Shown here: positions 1 to 8,518 of the stretch, in pieces | How the letters are laid out: every line of letters starts with the position of its first letter | Position numbering within the stretch: the stretch's first letter is position 1 | DNA from: Holophagales bacterium | GTDB taxonomy: Bacteria > Acidobacteriota > Thermoanaerobaculia > Multivoradales > Multivoraceae | Direction of reading: 5' to 3' | Assembly: GCA_009836625.1 (NCBI GenBank) | Contig: VXVC01000006.1 | Location: 1 to 64,000 of the forward strand | Length of the DNA: 64,000 nucleotides | Notes under the pieces: generated by a model | Seen by the model: only the letters and a program-made list of their open reading frames with translations | The model's database searches: none | Told to the model about the DNA's origin: nothing | Made by a program: the position numbers and the translations under genes

Positions 1-2
1 CC

Positions 3-1025
3 CAGGAACTGCGCGACCACATCGCCACCCAGGCCCAGAGCCCGGCCACCGCGACCTACACAGACCAGCAGGGAGTCGCGGAACTGCGTGTTGCGCTGGC
101 CCGTGCTCTGACCGTGGACTACGACGCCCCGGTCGCAGTCGAACACGTGGCCGTCACTGCCGGCTGCAACCAGGCCTTCTGCCTGGCGATGATGGCGCTG
201 ACCGAACCAGGCGACGAGGTCCTGCTGCCCCTGCCCTCCTACTTCAACCACGACATGTGGCTGCGCTCCCAGGATGTAGAGCCGGTCTACCTGGAACCGG
301 GCCCCGACATGACCCCGGACCCGGCAGAGGCCGCGGCCGCCATCACCGACAGGACGCGCGCCATCGTCCTGGTGACGCCGAACAACCCGACGGGCGCCGT
401 CTACCCGCCGGCCCTCATCGAGAGTTTCTTCGAACTCGCGCGAGACCGCGGACTAGTGCTCGTGATCGACGAGACCTACCGCGAGTTCCGCGAGCACTCC
501 GACCCGCCGCACACGCTCTTCTCGCGTTCCGACTGGAGCGACACGCTGATCCACCTCTACAGCTTCTCCAAGGCCTACTGCATGGCGGGCTACCGGATCG
601 GCTGCATGGCCACCAACCCCGCCCTCCTGCGGGAAACGCTCAAGATCGCCGACTGCGTCGCCCTCTGCCCATCCCACATCGGCCAGTTGGCGGCGACCTT
701 CTGCCTCGAACACCTCGACGCCTGGAAACGCGAGTACCGCCGCACCGTCCGCGACCGCGTCGCCTACGCCGCCCGCTGCCTCCGCGAAGCGAACACCGGC
801 TTCGACGTCGTCTCCTCCGGCGGCTACTTCGTCTACCTCCGCCACCCCTTCACCGACCGCTCCTCCGTCGAAGTTGGCCGCAGCCTCGCCGAGGACCACG
901 GCATCCTCTGCCTCGCCGGCTCCATGTTCGGCCCCGGCCAGGACCGCTACCTCCGCCTCGCCTTCGCCAACGTCGATCTGCCGGCGATCGACGAGTTGGT
1001 GGCGCGGCTGCGACGGGTTCGGTGA
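3..1025 (+). CDS. class I/II PLP-dependent aminotransferase (5' truncated by window edge)
   Basis: The track opens this ORF at a GTG at 114, but the same frame stays open to base 3 and the upstream residues (ending TYTDQQGVAELRVALA) are typical aminotransferase sequence, so the real start lies outside the window. Fold-type I landmarks follow: the AGCNQAF cofactor-phosphate region, VTPNNPTGAVY with the substrate/PLP-contact Asn, the DETYREF Asp-Tyr pair, and the Schiff-base Lys in YSFSKAYCMAGYRIG. It should transfer an amino group between an amino acid and a 2-oxoacid in the cytosol. The substrate cannot be read from sequence; aspartate/aromatic aminotransferase-like is the family-level call. 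The next gene is convergent, 27 bp downstream. Confidence 0.93.
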   Translation, partial: QELRDHIATQAQSPATATYTDQQGVAELRVALARALTVDYDAPVAVEHVAVTAGCNQAFCLAMMALTEPGDEVLLPLPSYFNHDMWLRSQDVEPVYLEPGPDMTPDPAEAAAAITDRTRAIVLVTPNNPTGAVYPPALIESFFELARDRGLVLVIDETYREFREHSDPPHTLFSRSDWSDTLIHLYSFSKAYCMAGYRIGCMATNPALLRETLKIADCVALCPSHIGQLAATFCLEHLDAWKREYRRTVRDRVAYAARCLREANTGFDVVSSGGYFVYLRHPFTDRSSVEVGRSLAEDHGILCLAGSMFGPGQDRYLRLAFANVDLPAIDELVARLRRVR

Positions 1026-1052
1026 CAGCCGCCTGTCGGGGGTTCCGAACCG

Positions 1053-1721
1053 CTAATCCGGCGCGCGAATCTCGAAGTCGACGGTCCCAGCGTCCGGGTC
1101 GGCTTCGATGACCACGGAGCGGCCCTGGAACCAGGGGCCGGGGTTGACGAGGCGGGTTGAGCCGATCGTGTCTTCGCCTATCGCTTCGTGGATGTGGCCG
1201 GAGAAGACAAGGTCGGGCTGGTGGCGCTCGACTGCGGCACGGAGCGACTTCGAGCCGACGTGCTGGCCGCGGGCGAGGTCGCAGGCGGTGCCGTGGGGCG
1301 GCTGGTGGGAGACGAGGATGGTGGGCCTTCCCTCGACCCCGGCGGCCCGCTCGAAGGCCTCGGCGGCTACTCGTTCGTAGTCCTCCTCGGTCCGTTCGTA
1401 GGGAAGCTCACCGAAGGGGAGACCGCCTGAGAGGCCGACGAAGCGTACGCCGTCGACCACGCGGGCGCAGCGATCGAGGTTGATGTCGATCTCGCGGAAG
1501 TAGTCGTCCACCGGAGGCTGGTCGCAGTTGCCGCACACCGCCAGCACCGGCACGCCGGAGTCCCGGAGCGGCTCGACGATCCGGCGGGCGTGGTCCGGAC
1601 CGAGGAAGTTGGTCAGGTCCCCGGCCAGGAGCACAAGGTCGAAGCCGGCCGGGTCCGGCAGGCGCGGCGGCCTCTTGCCGGACCAGTGAAGATCGACGAC
1701 GCCGAGAATGCGCAGCGTCAA
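1053..1721 (-). CDS. calcineurin-like metallophosphoesterase, YfcE/UPF0046-like
   Basis: A 222-aa protein with the ordered metal-binding motifs of the calcineurin-like phosphoesterase fold: DLH (residues 10-12), GDL (34-36), GNCD (64-67), SHQPPHGT and SGHIHEA. The GNCD form (Cys for the usual His) also occurs in YfcE-type phosphodiesterases, so it is not a defect. The only suitable start in the track is TTG at 1721. It is probably a cytosolic dinuclear-metal phosphodiesterase; the substrate is unknown. It sits 36 bp downstream of the 1758-2159 gene on the same strand and may share its transcript. Confidence 0.85.
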   Translation of the reverse strand: MTLRILGVVDLHWSGKRPPRLPDPAGFDLVLLAGDLTNFLGPDHARRIVEPLRDSGVPVLAVCGNCDQPPVDDYFREIDINLDRCARVVDGVRFVGLSGGLPFGELPYERTEEDYERVAAEAFERAAGVEGRPTILVSHQPPHGTACDLARGQHVGSKSLRAAVERHQPDLVFSGHIHEAIGEDTIGSTRLVNPGPWFQGRSVVIEADPDAGTVDFEIRAPD

Positions 1722-1757
1722 CTCAGAGCCCCCGGGCCACCTGCGACCGCGCGACCG

Positions 1758-2159
1758 TCAGTGAACCAGCGAAGGAGTGGCATGAGCCGACTCCTGGGGT
1801 TCGTCGTCCAGGCCGTGGGACATGACGAAGACCCACGACGCCGTGCGCTCCCGCTCCGTCTCCGAGATCAACTCGAAGACGTACTCGTTCTCCTGCTCCC
1901 CCTGGAACGACTGGACGTAGGCTACTCGCTCCCTGTCGATCAGGATCTCTCCCACCAGGCGCTTGCCGTAGACGAGCTGCGCGATCAGGAAGCCACTCTC
2001 CTCAGTCACGAACTGCCAGTGAAAGTCCTCGTCGTCGCAGAGCAGAGCGTCGACTGATCCGGCCCGGATGATGCAGTTTGGATGGAGGACGAGCCACTTC
2101 CAGAACGAGTCGAGATCGAGCGTGGCCCGGGATCGCTCGACCGCGGTCGGGGCGGTCAT
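1758..2159 (-). CDS. conserved hypothetical protein, 133 aa
   Basis: The track ORF runs on as 764 aa, but the N-terminal 630 residues are an antisense shadow of the plus-strand hydrolase and SDR. The protein-like segment begins at ATG 2159 (MTAPTAVERS) and gives 133 aa. That start has a TACGAT hexamer 6 nt upstream, like other leaderless starts here. No signal peptide or membrane segment is visible. The composition is acidic and aromatic, with segments such as FWKWLVLHPNCIIRAGSVDA and YVFELISETERER, suggesting a compact alpha/beta protein. No function is recognised. It is divergent from the MBL hydrolase gene at 2205. Confidence 0.7.
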   Translation of the reverse strand: MTAPTAVERSRATLDLDSFWKWLVLHPNCIIRAGSVDALLCDDEDFHWQFVTEESGFLIAQLVYGKRLVGEILIDRERVAYVQSFQGEQENEYVFELISETERERTASWVFVMSHGLDDEPQESAHATPSLVH

Positions 2160-2165
2160 CGCGCA

Positions 2166-2171
2166 ATCGTA
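2166..2171 (-). promoter_or_regulatory. -10 hexamer TACGAT for the 1758-2159 gene (putative leaderless)
   Basis: TACGAT on the minus strand ends 6 nt before ATG 2159, leaving no room for a 5' UTR or ribosome-binding site. It fits the TANNNT -10 pattern seen repeatedly in this window. Confidence 0.4.
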
Positions 2172-2192
2172 TCCATGCCGGAGGCGTTTGGC

Positions 2193-2198
2193 TAAAGT
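2193..2198 (+). promoter_or_regulatory. -10 hexamer TAAAGT for the 2205 gene (putative leaderless)
   Basis: TAAAGT ends 6 nt before ATG 2205 and no Shine-Dalgarno sequence is present. With the minus-strand TACGAT at 2166-2171 it makes a compact 45-bp divergent promoter region. Confidence 0.4.
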
Positions 2199-2204
2199 GC
2201 GCCA

Positions 2205-3197
2205 ATGCCTGACGCCTCGCCCTGGACCGGACTCGGAGTTCCGCGCTTCGCCTTCGAACGCGGTCTCCACGACCTCGGCAACAACTCGTTCGCCTGGCTC
2301 CAACCCGACGGCGGCTGGGGCTGGAGCAATGCCGGCCTGATCGTGAGCGGCGACGAATCGCTGCTCGTCGACACGCTGTTCGACCTCCCCAACACGCGCG
2401 AGATGCTCGACGCGATGAAGAAGGCGCACACCGCCGCCGGCGACATCGACCGGCTGGTCAACACGCACTCGAACGGCGACCACACCCACGGCAACGAACT
2501 CGTCGCCGGCGCCGAGATCGTCGCGTCGGCAACCGCGGTCGCCGAGATGGAGGCGACGACGCCGGAGGCGCTCGCGGCGCTGATGCGCGGCGCCCGCGAG
2601 AACGGCGGCGTGGTCGGCGACTTCCTCGTCGAGTGCTTCGGCAGCTTCGACTTCGAGGGGATCACCCACACGCTGCCCAACCGGACCTTCGACGGCCAGT
2701 TGACGCTCACGGTGGGCGACAAGCGCGTCGAGCTGACCGAAGTCGGTCCGGCCCACACCGGCGGCGACATCATCGTCCACCTCCCCGACGACCGGACCGT
2801 CTTCACCGGCGACATCCTGTTCATCGAGGGCGCTCCGATCATCTGGGCGGGACCCGTCCAGAACTGGATCGACGCCTGCGACCTGCTGCTCGGTTGGGAT
2901 CTCGAGACGATCGTGCCGGGGCACGGCCCCATCACCGACAAGCGTGGCGTAGAAGCCATGCGCGCCTACCTCGTCTACATCCGCGACGAGGCGAGGAAGC
3001 GCTACGACGCGGGGCTCTCCGCGCGCGACGCGGCGCTCGACATCGCTCTCGGCGACTTCGAGTCCTGGGGCGACAGCGAGCGGATCGCGATCAACGTCGA
3101 TTCGCTGTACCGCGAGTTCAGCGGCGGCGGCGACCGCACCCACATGCAGGAGCTGTTCGCCCGCATGGCCGAACTGGCACAGGCTCGAAGGCGTTAG
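2205..3197 (+). CDS. metallo-beta-lactamase fold hydrolase
   Basis: A 330-aa MBL-fold protein. The metal-binding signature is NTHSNGDHTHGNE, i.e. HxNxDH rather than the common HxHxDH, so one zinc ligand of motif II is Asn. Later ligands appear in GPAHTGGDIIVHLP, TGDILF and VPGHGPITD. No signal peptide is seen, so it is probably cytosolic. The C-terminal ~80 residues are helical (AMRAYLVYIRDEARKRY). It lies 57 bp upstream of an SDR gene on the same strand, suggesting a shared catabolic or detoxification step. The substrate is unknown; a related quinoprotein-relay or thioesterase-like MBL is possible. Confidence 0.85.
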   Translation: MPDASPWTGLGVPRFAFERGLHDLGNNSFAWLQPDGGWGWSNAGLIVSGDESLLVDTLFDLPNTREMLDAMKKAHTAAGDIDRLVNTHSNGDHTHGNELVAGAEIVASATAVAEMEATTPEALAALMRGARENGGVVGDFLVECFGSFDFEGITHTLPNRTFDGQLTLTVGDKRVELTEVGPAHTGGDIIVHLPDDRTVFTGDILFIEGAPIIWAGPVQNWIDACDLLLGWDLETIVPGHGPITDKRGVEAMRAYLVYIRDEARKRYDAGLSARDAALDIALGDFESWGDSERIAINVDSLYREFSGGGDRTHMQELFARMAELAQARRR

Positions 3198-3254
3198 CGC
3201 GCCGGCTTCCGGCGCTTGCCAACCAGGGAACGACAACGAAGGGGAGAGGGAAGG

Positions 3255-3995
3255 ATGGATCTGGGAATCCACGGAAAGAAGGCCGCCGTGGCCGCGGCAT
3301 CGACGGGACTCGGCTTCGGCTGCGCCAAGGCGCTGCTCGAGGACGGCGTGGACGTCGCGATCTGCAGCCGTAGCGAGGAGCGGATCAGGGAAGCCGCTGC
3401 GACGCTGGGCACCGGCGCCGTGCCGATCGTCGCCGACATGTCCACTGAGGAGGGCGCCCGTTCCTTCGTAGAGCAAGCCACCGAGAAGCTGGGGCAGGTC
3501 GACATCCTCGTCGCCAACGCGGGCGGTCCGCCGCCCGGATCGCCGGCCACCACTTCGATCGACGGCTACAGGCAGGCGCTCGACTTGAACCTGCTGTCGA
3601 CGATCGTCATGTGCCAGGCGGCCCTCCCGGGCATGCGCGAGCGCGGCTGGGGCCGGATCGTGGCGATCACCTCGATCGGCGCCCGCCAGCCGATCGGCAA
3701 TCTCGCCGCCTCCTCGGTAGCCCGCGCCGGCGTCAGCAGTTTCCTCAAGACGCTGTCCACGGAGGTCGCCCGGGACGGCGTCACGGTCAACTCGGCCCAA
3801 CCCGGCATTCACGCCACCGACCGGATCAAGTCCCTGGGCAACACGGACGTCGTGGCGCAGCGCGTGCCGACCGGCACCCTCGGAACCGCGGAGGACTTCG
3901 GCAAGGCGGTCGCCTTCCTCTGTTCGGAGCCGGCCAGGTTCATCACCGGCACGAGCATCCTGCTCGACGGCGGCGCCTACCCGGGCCTTATCTGA
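3255..3995 (+). CDS. SDR-family protein lacking the canonical Tyr/Lys catalytic pair
   Basis: A 246-aa Rossmann-fold SDR. The start is ATG 3255, preceded by a purine-rich GGGGAGAGGGAAGG; the longer 259-aa ORF start has no support. Seen: a cofactor loop ASTGLGFG near residues 16-22, VANAG near 87-90, catalytic-position Ser140 (AITS), and a normal C-terminus ending in LLDGGAYPGLI. At the YxxxK position it reads SSVARAG, so Tyr is Ser153 and Lys is Arg157. Related 3-oxoacyl-ACP-reductase-like SDRs with this loss exist. Catalysis by the standard mechanism is doubtful, and it may be a modified reductase or a binding protein. Its 3' end overlaps the convergent MFS gene by 8 bp. Confidence 0.85.
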   Translation: MDLGIHGKKAAVAAASTGLGFGCAKALLEDGVDVAICSRSEERIREAAATLGTGAVPIVADMSTEEGARSFVEQATEKLGQVDILVANAGGPPPGSPATTSIDGYRQALDLNLLSTIVMCQAALPGMRERGWGRIVAITSIGARQPIGNLAASSVARAGVSSFLKTLSTEVARDGVTVNSAQPGIHATDRIKSLGNTDVVAQRVPTGTLGTAEDFGKAVAFLCSEPARFITGTSILLDGGAYPGLI

Positions 3996-5196
3996 GCGCA
4001 GGGCGGACGCGCACGAAGTCCCTCCCCGCCGCCCACAACGCCGCGCAGCCAAGCCAGGACATGACCGCTGCCAGCACGTAAGCGTTCCGATAGCCGCCCG
4101 CCAGGTCGTGGGCCCATCCCAGAAGGAAGGGCCCCAACGCGACGCCGATCGAGGCGAGCAACGTGCTCACCGAGTAGATCCGCGCGTAGCTCCTGGTGCC
4201 GAAGGCCTCGGCGATCAGGAGCGGCTGCATCATGAGGAAGCTGCCGATGGTGAGCCCGAAGGCGCTCGACGCGATCAGCAGGCCCGCTACGCTCGTGCTC
4301 GATCCCAGGACGACCAGCGTGAAACCCTGGAAGACCAGCAGGACCAGCGCGAACCCACGATAGGGAATCCGCCCCAGCAACGTGCCGGAAGCCAAGCGTC
4401 CCACCACGCTCGAGGCGGCCAGCACCGAGACTGCGAGGCCCGCCACCGCGGGTTCGTGGACGCTGACCAGGCGAAACTGGTGGGCGATGGCGCCGACCTG
4501 CGCCATCAGGCCGAAGAAGAACGTGCCGGCGACACCCAGGAAGTAGCGCGAGCGGAAAGCCTCCCGGGCGCCGACACCCGGCTCCTCGGCATCCTCGAAC
4601 TCCCCCAACCGGTCCATGTCTCCGCGCGGCCGCGGAATCAGCCGCCACAGCGACACGGGCAGGATGCCCAGGACGTAAACGCCGGCCACGATCTCGCTGC
4701 CGCGCCGCAGTCCGTACTCACCGATCACCCAGGCGGCGAAGGGCGCGACCGCGATGCCGCCTACCGAAAGCCCCGTGAACACAACCGACAGGGCAAGTGC
4801 CCGCCGGCGCGCGAACCACCTCGTGACGACCGTGCTCGCGGTCAGCATGTTCGTGGCCGAGAACCCGAAGCCGAAGAGGGCAAAGGCCGAGTAAACCTGC
4901 AGGACTGTCTCGACACGACCGATCAGGACCAGAGACGCCGCGCAGATCGCGACGCCCGCCGCGACCGACCAGCGGGCATCGATCCGTTCGATCACGCTGG
5001 CGACACCGAGCCCGGCGAAACCGCTCACGGCGAAGAAGATCGTCGGAGCAAGCGAGGCCGCGAAGACGGTCAGGCCGCGTTCACGCGTCAGCGCCTCGAG
5101 CAGGACCGACTGGTTGTAGAAGCCGAGGCCGGACGAGAACATCATCATCGCGAACAGTGCTCCGACGATCTGCCAGCGGGTGGAGATGCGCGGCAT
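3988..5196 (-). CDS. MFS transporter (monocarboxylate/oxalate-formate antiporter-like)
   Basis: A 402-aa, roughly 12-TM major facilitator. The track ORF extends 54 aa upstream, but ATG 5196 (MPRISTRWQIVGALFAMMM) overlaps the permease stop as TGATG, the usual coupling here, and begins directly before TM1. Seen: repeated hydrophobic helices, a cytosolic-loop motif TRWFARRRALALSVVFTGLS like the MCT/OFA-type loop, and a middle hydrophilic loop with GDMDRLGEFEDAEEP. It likely exchanges a small organic acid or drug across the inner membrane. It is the last gene of a four-gene minus-strand operon, which links it to the ABC permease, although an MFS/ABC pairing is unusual. Its stop overlaps the convergent SDR. 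Confidence 0.87.
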   Translation of the reverse strand: MPRISTRWQIVGALFAMMMFSSGLGFYNQSVLLEALTRERGLTVFAASLAPTIFFAVSGFAGLGVASVIERIDARWSVAAGVAICAASLVLIGRVETVLQVYSAFALFGFGFSATNMLTASTVVTRWFARRRALALSVVFTGLSVGGIAVAPFAAWVIGEYGLRRGSEIVAGVYVLGILPVSLWRLIPRPRGDMDRLGEFEDAEEPGVGAREAFRSRYFLGVAGTFFFGLMAQVGAIAHQFRLVSVHEPAVAGLAVSVLAASSVVGRLASGTLLGRIPYRGFALVLLVFQGFTLVVLGSSTSVAGLLIASSAFGLTIGSFLMMQPLLIAEAFGTRSYARIYSVSTLLASIGVALGPFLLGWAHDLAGGYRNAYVLAAVMSWLGCAALWAAGRDFVRVRPALR

Positions 5197-7793
5197 CAAC
5201 GCGCCTCGCGCAGGGAGTCGATCGGAGGTCTCTGCAACGCGCCGACGCTGGCCAGGAGCCCCACAGCCAGCGACAGCAGGCTGCCCGCGGCGAGCGCCCC
5301 GAACACTGCCCAGGGCCTGAACGACCAGGCAAGTTCGAGCTCCCGGGTGACCAGCCACCAGGCCGCCGCCGAGCCGAGCACGGCCGCCACGAACGCCGCC
5401 GACAGGCCGACCAGGGCGTACTCGGCCGCGAACGCGCGCAGCACGTCGAAGCGGGTCGAGCCGATCGTCTTGAGCAGGGCCGCCTCACGGCCGCGTCGCG
5501 CGGAGCTCGCGGCGACCGCGCCGGCCAGCGTCAGCAGGGCCGCGGCCACCGTGAAGCTGCCCAGAACCCGCACACCGACCTGAAGATCGCTCACGAGGTC
5601 GACCACCTTCTGGAGCACTTCCCGGATCCGGACCACGGCGACACCGGGATAGGCGACGTAGATCTCGTCCTGGATCCGCTGCTCGCGCTCCTGTGGGAGC
5701 CACGCCGCCGCGAGCCGCGTGTGCGGCGCCCAGTCCAGCACGGCCGGTTCGACCACGAGGAAGAAGTTGATGCCGAAACCCTCCCAGTCCACCCGTCGCA
5801 GGCTGGTCACGGTGATCCTGGTCTCCCGTCCGCCGACCTCCAGGTCGATCGTCGAACCGACGCTCACTCCGATCGTCTCCGCGAAGTCCTGCTCGACGCT
5901 GACCTCGCCAAGCGCAGGATCGACCCAGGGCCGCAGCGCCGTCGCCGCTCCCGAAGCCTCGAGAATCACGTTGTCGGCGGGCAGTTCATCGAGAAACGTC
6001 AACCGCAGTTGCCGCCTCAGGGCCCAGCGGTTGCGCTCGTTCAGCCGCTCGGCCACCGGAACTCCGTCGATCGCCCTGACTCGGGCCATCACCACCGGCG
6101 CCGACTGCACCCTCCGGGCCCCCTGGCGCTCCAGAAGCCCGGCGAGGTCACCCCAGCCCGTCGCCGGCACGTTCAGGAGGAACGCGCTCGGCGCTTCGTC
6201 GGGAAGCCCGGCGGCCAATTCGTCGTGAAGGTGTCCCTGGACGACGAACATGGCGAGCAACACCATCAGGCCCATTCCCAGCGCGACCGAGGCCGCCAGC
6301 GTGCCCGATTCGGGTCGCGCCAGCGCCGCGACGCCGTAGCGGAGCCAGGAGGAGCGACACCTGGGCGCCAGGAAGCGGGCCAGCCTCCGCAACGCCAGCG
6401 CCGCCAGGATCAGGGCGACGACAGCCGCCACGACCGCGCCCATGAACCGGAGCGCCAGCCACAGGGACCCGGCCTGGAGCGCGGTCGAACCCGCCACGCC
6501 GCCGCCCACCGCGAACACGGAGAGGGCGCTCGCGAGCCGTGAACCCGGCAGCGGTTCGGCGCCGCTGCGGAACACGCGCACCGGCGGCGCGCGCAGCACG
6601 ACGAGTAGCGCCGGAGCCGAGAAAGCGGTCGACACGCCGATGCCGAGGGCCACTCCCCGGCCGAAGGCCCACGGCTGCCAGATCGAGACCGCCTCGACCG
6701 GTAGCGCGCCGCCCAGGATCGCCGGCACGAGAAGGATGGAGAGCAGCCCGGCAACGCCGCCGATCACCCCCGCCACCAGGCCCAGCAGGACCGCCTGAAC
6801 GACGTACGTGCGCATCAGGTCGCGCGGCCGTGCCCCCAGGCACTTGAGCACCGCCAGCGCGTCGAGACGCTGGGTCAGCCAGGCGCGAATGCCCTGCGCC
6901 ACGCCGACGCCGCCGACCAGGAGCGACAGCAGCGCGACCAGCCCCAGGTAGCGCGAGAGTCGTTCGAGGTCCTCGCGAATGCCGGGCTGGGCATCGGCGT
7001 AGGTCTCGACCCGAACCGCCGCGTTGTCGTCGATCTCGCCGCGCAGGGCGTTCGCCCGTGTCTCAAGCTCCTCAAGCGAATGCTCTCCCGGCAGCCGCAC
7101 CAGCACCCGGTAGCCGCCAAAGCCGGCGAACGGGAAGATCCGCGCCGCCTCCTGCGCCGCAACGCCAACGACGACCCGCGGCCCGAACGCGAACCCGGTG
7201 GGCAGCCGGTCCGGTTCCCCTTCAAGCGAGCCGATGATCCGGAGCGTCCGCCGGCCGAGACGCAGATCGTCGCCGACCTCCAGATCGAGACGGGACAGCG
7301 CCTCCGGCGACACGAGCGCCGAGTGGTCGCCCAGAACGTCCGCCGGGCTCGTCCCGGCGGCTAGCGGCGGCTCCGTCACGAGCTCGCCATAGAACGGATA
7401 GCCGCCCGACACCGCTTTCAGCTCGGCCAGCAGGCTCGCCGGACCCTCGCCGCCCACCTCTGCCGGCGACGCTGCTCCAGGCGACGCTGCCAGGGGCGAG
7501 GCGCGGCCCACCATCGCCGCCATCTCGCGCACCTCGGCGCGAGCGGCCCCAGGGACGCCATCGATCGTCTCCAGCACGTCTTCCGGAATCGGACCCCGTG
7601 AGCGAAACACCAGATCCGCCGCCAGCAGCTTTCGGGCCTCCCCCCGAATCGCGCCGTCGACGCTCGAGGCGAGTCCAGCGACCGAGACGACGGCGCCGAC
7701 TCCGACCGAGAGGCACGACACCCAGACCCAGACCCGTCCCAGGGAGCCCCGGAGCTCCCGCAGCGAGTACCTAAGCGCGACCCGCGGCCTCAC
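5196..7793 (-). CDS. FtsX/MacB-like ABC transporter permease (YbbP type)
   Basis: An 865-aa integral-membrane protein with an N-terminal TM (SLGRVWVWVSCLSVGVGAVV), a large periplasmic domain, then two FtsX blocks: LGLVALLSLLVGGVGVAQGI with the ALKCLGARPRDLMRTY coupling loop, and a C-terminal block containing ALLKTIGSTRFDVLRAFAAEY. The length and double-FtsX layout match YbbP/LolE-like permeases that work with a LolD-type ATPase. GTG 7793 overlaps the ATPase stop (GTGA). It probably extracts or exports lipophilic or lipoprotein-like cargo; the cargo is unknown. Confidence 0.9.
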   Translation of the reverse strand: MRPRVALRYSLRELRGSLGRVWVWVSCLSVGVGAVVSVAGLASSVDGAIRGEARKLLAADLVFRSRGPIPEDVLETIDGVPGAARAEVREMAAMVGRASPLAASPGAASPAEVGGEGPASLLAELKAVSGGYPFYGELVTEPPLAAGTSPADVLGDHSALVSPEALSRLDLEVGDDLRLGRRTLRIIGSLEGEPDRLPTGFAFGPRVVVGVAAQEAARIFPFAGFGGYRVLVRLPGEHSLEELETRANALRGEIDDNAAVRVETYADAQPGIREDLERLSRYLGLVALLSLLVGGVGVAQGIRAWLTQRLDALAVLKCLGARPRDLMRTYVVQAVLLGLVAGVIGGVAGLLSILLVPAILGGALPVEAVSIWQPWAFGRGVALGIGVSTAFSAPALLVVLRAPPVRVFRSGAEPLPGSRLASALSVFAVGGGVAGSTALQAGSLWLALRFMGAVVAAVVALILAALALRRLARFLAPRCRSSWLRYGVAALARPESGTLAASVALGMGLMVLLAMFVVQGHLHDELAAGLPDEAPSAFLLNVPATGWGDLAGLLERQGARRVQSAPVVMARVRAIDGVPVAERLNERNRWALRRQLRLTFLDELPADNVILEASGAATALRPWVDPALGEVSVEQDFAETIGVSVGSTIDLEVGGRETRITVTSLRRVDWEGFGINFFLVVEPAVLDWAPHTRLAAAWLPQEREQRIQDEIYVAYPGVAVVRIREVLQKVVDLVSDLQVGVRVLGSFTVAAALLTLAGAVAASSARRGREAALLKTIGSTRFDVLRAFAAEYALVGLSAAFVAAVLGSAAAWWLVTRELELAWSFRPWAVFGALAAGSLLSLAVGLLASVGALQRPPIDSLREAR

Positions 7794-8518
7794 CGGGCGC
7801 TTGCTTCCGCGATGCGGCCGTCCACCATGATCAGCTCGCGGTCGGCGCGCGCAGCCACCGCCGGATCATGGGTCACCAGCACCAGGGTCGATCCGAATCG
7901 ATCCCGCAACGCCATCATCACGTCGAGGACAGCCGCGCCGGTCACCGAGTCCAGGTTGCCCGTCGGCTCGTCCCCCAGGAGGATCCGGGGCTCGGCGGCG
8001 AACGCCCTGGCCAGAGCCACGCGCTGCTGCTCCCCGCCCGAGAGTTGCGACGGGTAGTGGTGGACGCGTTCCGCCAGACCGACCTCCGCCAGCAGTTCCT
8101 CCGCCCGCCGGCCGGAGCGCCTGCGTCCCAGGAGGTCGAGCGGGAACTGGACGTTCTCGCGCGCGGTCAGGTTGGGGAGCAACTGAAACGCCTGGAAGAC
8201 GAAGCCGATCTTCTCGCGCCGCAGCAGGGCCAGTTCGTCCTCGCTCAGATGCTCGATCGGCTGGCCGTCGATCAGGACGCTCCCGGCGGTAGGCCGATCG
8301 AGTCCGGCAAGCAGCGCGAGCAACGTCGACTTGCCGGCCCCGGAGGGGCCCCGGACGGACACGCACTCGCCAGCGGCCACTTCGAGATCGACGTCGTCGA
8401 CCACGACCAGGGTGCGCTCCCCTGAACTCAGTTCGCGACGAAGTCCGCGGGTCTCGAGGCGGGAAGGGGCCCCCTGCAACACCGGCGCAGCCGCCCCGAT
8501 CGCCTCTTCGGGACTCAA
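7790..8518 (-). CDS. ABC transporter ATP-binding protein (LolD/YbbA-like)
   Basis: About 242 aa. Walker A is GPSGAGKST, the Q-loop lies in FVFQAFQLLPNLTARENV, the signature is LSGGEQQR, Walker B is ILLGDEPTGNLDS and the H-loop is LVTHDP. These are textbook features of the LolD/MacB/YbbA class. The track start at 8782 runs back over the upstream gene. I use TTG 8518, which overlaps the MBL stop; GTG 8482 is an alternative giving 230 aa. It powers the FtsX-like permease encoded next, in a translationally coupled arrangement. Confidence 0.92.
   Translation of the reverse strand: MSPEEAIGAAAPVLQGAPSRLETRGLRRELSSGERTLVVVDDVDLEVAAGECVSVRGPSGAGKSTLLALLAGLDRPTAGSVLIDGQPIEHLSEDELALLRREKIGFVFQAFQLLPNLTARENVQFPLDLLGRRRSGRRAEELLAEVGLAERVHHYPSQLSGGEQQRVALARAFAAEPRILLGDEPTGNLDSVTGAAVLDVMMALRDRFGSTLVLVTHDPAVAARADRELIMVDGRIAEASAR

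Noticed and set aside
4108-6542. Long plus-strand ORFs (491 and 461 aa) over the MFS and FtsX genes
   Set aside because: Low-complexity Arg/Gln/Asp-rich translations antisense to recognisable membrane proteins.
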